From contig NZ_CP063353.1 in NCBI RefSeq assembly GCF_014931565.1, positions 1,550,001 through 1,614,000 of the forward strand: a stretch of 64,000 nucleotides of DNA, given 5' to 3'. The stretch is from Clostridium sp. 'deep sea' (GTDB lineage: Bacteria; Bacillota; UBA994; PWPR01). Shown in pieces: positions 60,186 through 64,000 of the stretch. The position numbers and the translations under genes were made by a program. Under the pieces are notes generated by a model. That model ran no database searches. It was given only the letters and a program-made list of their open reading frames with translations, and was not told where the DNA came from. Position 1 is the first letter of the stretch, and every line of letters starts with the position of its first letter.

Positions 60186-61430
60186 CTATAGAATACTGCT
60201 CATCATTTGATAATCTTCTTCTACAATTCCACCTAGTATTGGTCTTTGACCACTGTGTAAAAATACCCCCCGAGTTAATGCATTGTTGCCATATCTTTTT
60301 CGTAAAGAGTCTACGGTTTTATCTATGTTTTGTAATTTATAGTGTTGTTTGGCATTCATTATTAACATCTGGCTTTCTTCTTTTTGTTTTAGCTGAGAGA
60401 GCCTTACTCTTAGGTGTCTTACTGGCTCATGTTGCCAGCACTCATCAAAAAGCTGGCAGGCTGTATAATAAATTTCGTTAGTTACATCTGTAGGAGCTCT
60501 TAGTTTCATTTGATGAGAATACCTTACAAACTCACTACTTTTTACGGATACACTAACAACCTGAGCTGTAAAACCACCATCTCTTAAACGCATTGCTACT
60601 TTTTCGGTTAAGGATAATAGTATTTTATAAGCTGTTTTTTTATCTGTAACATCAAATGCAATGGTTGAACCATTGCCAACCCCTCTATGGGGCAGGTAAT
60701 CACCCACATGTACCGCAGTGTCATCTATGCCATTGGCGTAACGCCAAACTAGTTCTCCATGGCTTTTTAAATGGGCTCGTAGTAAATTAACATCGGCTTT
60801 GGCTAAGTCTCCTATGGTGGTAATGCCTATTTTTAAAAGCTTGCGAACTGTTGCAGAGCCTGCCATAAATAAATCACTTACAGGCAAGGGCCACATTTTT
60901 TCTGCCATTTGCTCTGGAAAAAGAGTGTGTACATTATTTGGTTTTTTAAAGTCCGATGCCATTTTGGCAAGTAGTTTATTTGATGAAACCCCTACATTTA
61001 CGGTAAACCCAAACTGCTCTTTTATTTGATTTTTTAGTTTATAAGCAGCATCAATAGGGTCACCATGTAAGTGATTGGATCTTGTATAGTCTATAAAACA
61101 TTCATCCACGGAAAATCGCTGAACAAATGGCGAATAGGTTTGTAGTAAATCATATAACGCATTACTGGCTTTCATGTATAGCTCATAACGGGCTGGCACC
61201 GATACTAGTTTGGGGCATTTTTGTCTTGCTTTAACTAAAGGCTCTCCTGTTTTTACACCATACTTTTTGGCGGGAATAGATTTTGCTAATACAATACCAT
61301 GACGGCTTTTTTCACTACCACCAACCACCGCTGGAATAGTTCTTAAATCTAACTTTGCGCCATGTTGTAACCGATATACTGCCTCCCAACTTAAATATGC
61401 CGAATTAACATCTACATGAAACACAATCAT
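60186..61430 (-). CDS. Y-family DNA polymerase (DNA polymerase IV / UvrX-like)
   Basis: 414 aa. VFHVDVNSAYLSWEA (first metal Asp and steric gate region), SVDECFIDYT (DE motif), and AMRLRDGGFTAQVVSVSVK in the little-finger domain. Translesion polymerase in the SOS response. The N-terminal SAYLSWEA form is more like the UvrX/ImpB-type group than DinB of E. coli. A LexA-like dyad lies between the -35 and -10 positions. Confidence 0.9.
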   Translation of the reverse strand: MIVFHVDVNSAYLSWEAVYRLQHGAKLDLRTIPAVVGGSEKSRHGIVLAKSIPAKKYGVKTGEPLVKARQKCPKLVSVPARYELYMKASNALYDLLQTYSPFVQRFSVDECFIDYTRSNHLHGDPIDAAYKLKNQIKEQFGFTVNVGVSSNKLLAKMASDFKKPNNVHTLFPEQMAEKMWPLPVSDLFMAGSATVRKLLKIGITTIGDLAKADVNLLRAHLKSHGELVWRYANGIDDTAVHVGDYLPHRGVGNGSTIAFDVTDKKTAYKILLSLTEKVAMRLRDGGFTAQVVSVSVKSSEFVRYSHQMKLRAPTDVTNEIYYTACQLFDECWQHEPVRHLRVRLSQLKQKEESQMLIMNAKQHYKLQNIDKTVDSLRKRYGNNALTRGVFLHSGQRPILGGIVEEDYQMMSSIL

Positions 61431-61450
61431 TTTTCTACCCCCTTTGTATT

Positions 61451-61479
61451 ATTATACTACAAACATATGTTTGCATGTA
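61451..61479 (-). promoter_or_regulatory. LexA-like dyad in the polymerase promoter
   Basis: CAAACATATGTTTG (61460-61473), a 14-bp palindrome resembling the Gram-positive LexA box CGAACATATGTTCG, placed just ahead of TATAAT (minus 61456-61451) within a 17-bp spacer. Confidence 0.6.
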
Positions 61480-61548
61480 TGTTTTTTTTAAAATTTTTTT
61501 ATGGAAAAGTTTTAAATAAAAAAAGCTTACTATTTAAAAGAAACAACT

Positions 61549-61575
61549 AAAAAACCCTGTACTGCAGTACAGGGT
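61549..61575 (-). terminator. terminator of the VanY-like gene
   Basis: ACCCTGTACTGCAGTACAGG then GT: a perfect 22-bp palindrome, with TTTTTTAG after it on the minus strand. Confidence 0.8.
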
Positions 61576-61651
61576 AAGGTGCTATTTTACAATTTTTAGT
61601 GAGGATAATGCTATTTTTATACCTAAGTACTAATTTTATTATTTTATCTAG

Positions 61652-62344
61652 TTACAAAGTATAAATTTTATTATAAATTGATTGCCAGTATTCCTCATAA
61701 GTTAATTTACTCTCATATATTTTAACTGCATGTTTTTTACCTACATATCTTATATGCCATGGCTCAAACTTTACGCCTGTTTGCCATTGTTTATCTTCAG
61801 GATACCTAATAATAAAGCCATGTTTGTGGGCATTAGTTTGTAAATATTTATAAAACTCGGTGTGCTGTAGTTGGTTAGAGCGCACCCCTGCCTGGGCAAT
61901 ATCGATTGCTAAGCCCGTTTGATGTTCGCTACAACCTGGCGTAGCTACGTAACCTTTTCGTTTATACTCAGGAACTCTATCATAAAGATTTTTTTGTATA
62001 TCATATGATCTGTAGGCGCTAGTAACTCTGATATCATAGTTTTTAGAGCAACTTTTTTTAAAGTCCTGTAATAATTCAATTAGGTGTTTTGCAACATTTT
62101 TATTTGCTAAATACAACCTATTATCATTAACTCTAATTAAATTATTTAACTCTACTAAATCCTGAGGCACAAAATCATTACTTAATTGATTGTTTTCATT
62201 TACTAGTATTAAAAGTTGCCAATCTTCATATAAAGTTGGATCTATCAAAAACTTATCTGTAGTCTCTGGTTTTCTACTATTTATATAGAAAATTGTTATG
62301 ACAATTAAAGCTACAGTTGCTATTGTCATAAGTTTTTTCTTCAT
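61652..62344 (-). CDS. D-alanyl-D-alanine carboxypeptidase (VanY/M15B)
   Basis: 230 aa. Signal anchor (5-24). RVTSAYRSYDIQKNLYDR, SEHQTGLAIDIAQ (HxxxxxxD zinc pair) and EPWHIRYVG (general base Glu and third zinc ligand) are the complete M15B set. It trims the terminal D-Ala from peptidoglycan stems outside the membrane. No VanS/R or VanH/X genes are nearby, so housekeeping wall turnover is more likely than glycopeptide resistance. Confidence 0.9.
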   Translation of the reverse strand: MKKKLMTIATVALIVITIFYINSRKPETTDKFLIDPTLYEDWQLLILVNENNQLSNDFVPQDLVELNNLIRVNDNRLYLANKNVAKHLIELLQDFKKSCSKNYDIRVTSAYRSYDIQKNLYDRVPEYKRKGYVATPGCSEHQTGLAIDIAQAGVRSNQLQHTEFYKYLQTNAHKHGFIIRYPEDKQWQTGVKFEPWHIRYVGKKHAVKIYESKLTYEEYWQSIYNKIYTL

Positions 62345-62428
62345 AACTCTACTCTCCTATTTCTTACTTAAACTGTTTAATATTGTAGTGGCCTTAAGTA
62401 CATTTGTAAAGTTTGTTAACAAAACAAT

Positions 62429-62452
62429 ACAGGCAGTATCTACACTGCCTGT
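62429..62452 (-). terminator. terminator of the GNAT/ligase unit
   Basis: ACAGGCAGT-atctac-ACTGCCTGT stem with a T-rich tail on the minus strand. Confidence 0.75.
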
Positions 62453-62481
62453 TTGTATTATACCTATTTTATTAGATTTTA

Positions 62482-62943
62482 TTATTTTAGCTTAAGTTCC
62501 ATTACCAGTTCGTCTTCTTCCATTCTGTCAGTATCTACAAATCCCAATCTTTTATATACGTTAACAGCACTATGCTCACCTGGTACATAACTTAACTCAA
62601 TTTTTTCAGCATTAGCAAATGTTTTCACATACTCAATTACTAGTTGTAAAGCTTTTGAACCAAAGCCTAACTTTTGATATTGTTTATCTATCATAAAACG
62701 CCATAAGTAAAAATCGGGCTTTTCTGTATCAATATATAACATTAAAAATCCTACAGGTGTATCATCGGCATATATTGCCCTAAACCAAGCATGTTCATCA
62801 AAATATGCTTGGGCAATAGAAACTGCATTACTGGCAACATAGTTTTTTTGATAATCATGTACCTCTAATTTCATGATAGAGCGTGCTGTATCTTTAGTAA
62901 CTTCTCTCAAAAACACCTTAGAGTTTTTGCTTATTTCGCTCAT
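62482..62943 (-). CDS. GNAT-family N-acetyltransferase
   Basis: 153 aa. VGFLMLYIDTEKPDFYLWRFMIDKQYQKLGFGSKALQLVIEYV has the acetyl-CoA pyrophosphate loop Q/R-x-x-G-x-G (QKLGFGSKAL). SAVNVYKRLGFVDTDRMEEDELVMEL is the usual C-terminal motif. Small-molecule or spermidine-type acetyltransferase; substrate unknown. Starts 4 bp after the ligase-like gene. Confidence 0.87.
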   Translation of the reverse strand: MSEISKNSKVFLREVTKDTARSIMKLEVHDYQKNYVASNAVSIAQAYFDEHAWFRAIYADDTPVGFLMLYIDTEKPDFYLWRFMIDKQYQKLGFGSKALQLVIEYVKTFANAEKIELSYVPGEHSAVNVYKRLGFVDTDRMEEDELVMELKLK

Positions 62944-62947
62944 AGTT

Positions 62948-63919
62948 CTAATTTCTCCTTTTATTAAATCTTATTATACATGATTCTACTATACGTTCTA
63001 TCATATCTTCATAACAAATTCCAGCCTCTAAAGCAGCTTTTGGAAAATCGCTATATCCTTTTTGTAATCCAGGAAGTGTATTAACCTCAATAATTTTGGG
63101 CTGCTCGTTTTTTGTTAAACGAATATCTATACGGGCATAATCACAGCATCCTAAAGTTTTATAGGCATTTAGGACTACACTTGCAATATTCTTTTTTAGT
63201 GACTCACCTACATTTGTTGGGCAAATTGTTTCTACTCCATCTAATGACTTTACATTATGAGAATAAAAACCTCCCTTACTTTTAAATGCAATCTCAACAA
63301 AAGGAAGTACTTGAGGGTTTTCATTGCCCAATACACCTACTGTAAATTCTCGACCAATAACAAACTCTTCCACTAAAGCAGGTTGCTGATAGTTATTGAT
63401 TATATAGTTAGCTTTTGTAATACAATCACTTTCGTTATAAACAATGCTATCATTAGATATTCCTATACTAGAGCCTTCATGCTCTGGTTTCACTATTAAT
63501 GGATATTGTAAGTCATTATTTAATTCTTCGCCTGAGTGTTTAATAACCTGAAATTTAGGGGTAGGTAAACCCTGAGATTGAAATATTAATTTTGCCAATG
63601 GTTTATAGAGGGCTAAATTATGAACCAATTGGCAAGATCCTGTAAAAGGGATATTTAAAAGCTCTAACATTCCAGCTATTTGAGGCTGACTGCTTTTATC
63701 ATGTATTCCGGTGCAGTTGTTAAAAATACAGTCTGGTTTTATTTGCTGTAATTTCTGCATCATACTATAGTCTGCTGGTAGGCTTATTACTTCATGTCCC
63801 TTGCCACGTAAAGCCTGGCAAATATTATGATTAGTTCCTTGTAGTTGTGTAACTCCATGTTGATTATGCGGTCGGTATTGACGCTTTTCTTCTACGGTAT
63901 AAACAAGTGCTATTTTCAC
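62948..63919 (-). CDS. D-alanine-D-alanine ligase family ATP-grasp protein
   Basis: 323 aa. IFNNCTGIHDKSSQPQIAGMLELLNIPFTGS (Ddl N-terminal region), PLIVKPEHEGSSIGIS (ATP-grasp loop with the GSSxG Ser), and DIRLTKNEQPKIIEVNTLPGL (ExNxxPG). Ddl-like fold that ligates two amino acids or related. Divergence at the substrate loop and coupling to a GNAT gene rather than murF suggest a Ddl relative, not the housekeeping enzyme. The ATG at 63919 follows AAGGGG. Confidence 0.84.
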   Translation of the reverse strand: MKIALVYTVEEKRQYRPHNQHGVTQLQGTNHNICQALRGKGHEVISLPADYSMMQKLQQIKPDCIFNNCTGIHDKSSQPQIAGMLELLNIPFTGSCQLVHNLALYKPLAKLIFQSQGLPTPKFQVIKHSGEELNNDLQYPLIVKPEHEGSSIGISNDSIVYNESDCITKANYIINNYQQPALVEEFVIGREFTVGVLGNENPQVLPFVEIAFKSKGGFYSHNVKSLDGVETICPTNVGESLKKNIASVVLNAYKTLGCCDYARIDIRLTKNEQPKIIEVNTLPGLQKGYSDFPKAALEAGICYEDMIERIVESCIIRFNKRRN

Positions 63920-64000
63920 CTAAAAACCCCTTACTCACTATTTTTTTCGTCATTTTTTGCTACTAATTAGTCCAAGATTTTGACAAACAATAGGCAAATC

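Noticed and set aside
61652-63919. VanY-like and Ddl-like genes as a vancomycin-resistance cluster
   Set aside because: No VanH, VanX or VanRS genes, and a GNAT gene and terminators separate them.
1-64000. CRISPR array
   Set aside because: No short regularly spaced repeats with unique spacers; the tandem repeats seen have 187-bp or ~300-bp periods.

Overview
The window looks like a chromosome segment of an AT-rich, anaerobic, probably spore-forming member of the Firmicutes (class Clostridia or a close relative). The grounds are low GC with ATG/GTG/TTG starts and strong Shine-Dalgarno sites, rubredoxin/rubrerythrin/PerR defence, a CotS-type kinase fold, a YheC/YheD-type ATP-grasp protein, an SLH surface protein, and a likely selenoprotein. 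I cannot name the species.

Layout. 1-5.9 kb: a ~5.3 kb element with a large serine recombinase, an SDR-type dehydrogenase and three tandem small membrane proteins. It sits inside a gene for a phiEco32-type COOH-NH2 ligase and splits it exactly at its conserved PIGGH motif. The split gene is co-directional with an ATP-grasp gene (to 8.1 kb). 8.4-16.4 kb: SLH protein, CinA, a strong 6S RNA candidate, patatin and PHP-type hydrolases, a DUF6544-like protein with an operator-covered promoter, and a C_GCAxxG_C_C protein with an in-frame UGA followed by a bSECIS-like hairpin. 16.7-18.3 kb: rubredoxin, reverse rubrerythrin and PerR, with a PerR box at the first promoter. 18.4-19.3 kb: three tandem copies of a G-rich multi-hairpin repeat. 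19.3-29.8 kb: an AbgB-like peptidase, two coupled amidohydrolases, a MacAB-like efflux operon with two TolC-like coiled-coil proteins, and a CPBP protease.

30-43.4 kb: a frameshifted DUF4359 gene, an ABC operon carrying its own XRE regulator and paired operators, an inactive-looking M23 protein, a CotS-like protein, a TPR lipoprotein, a PadR-controlled heterodimeric ABC exporter, a flavodoxin and a DUF1292 protein. 43.5 kb: tRNA-Arg(TCG). 43.9-57.5 kb: a complete PBSX-like contractile tail operon on the minus strand (tail terminator, sheath, tube, chaperone with a programmed -1 frameshift, tape measure, hub, baseplate, fibres). No capsid, portal, terminase, integrase or lysis gene is present, which suggests a tailocin-like particle. 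Its fibre end is duplicated: two modules share the fibre base but carry different tips, one glycine-rich and one beta-propeller-like. 58-64 kb: a secreted amidase_6 protein, tandem 187-bp repeats, a Y-family polymerase with a LexA-like dyad, a VanY-type carboxypeptidase, a GNAT enzyme and a D-Ala-D-Ala ligase-like protein.

The most notable signals are the integrase element with a reconstructable 48-bp attP dyad in a probable spore-envelope ligase gene (possibly like the skin element), the headless tail operon with two alternative fibres, the UGA-containing gene, and the covarying hairpin repeats.
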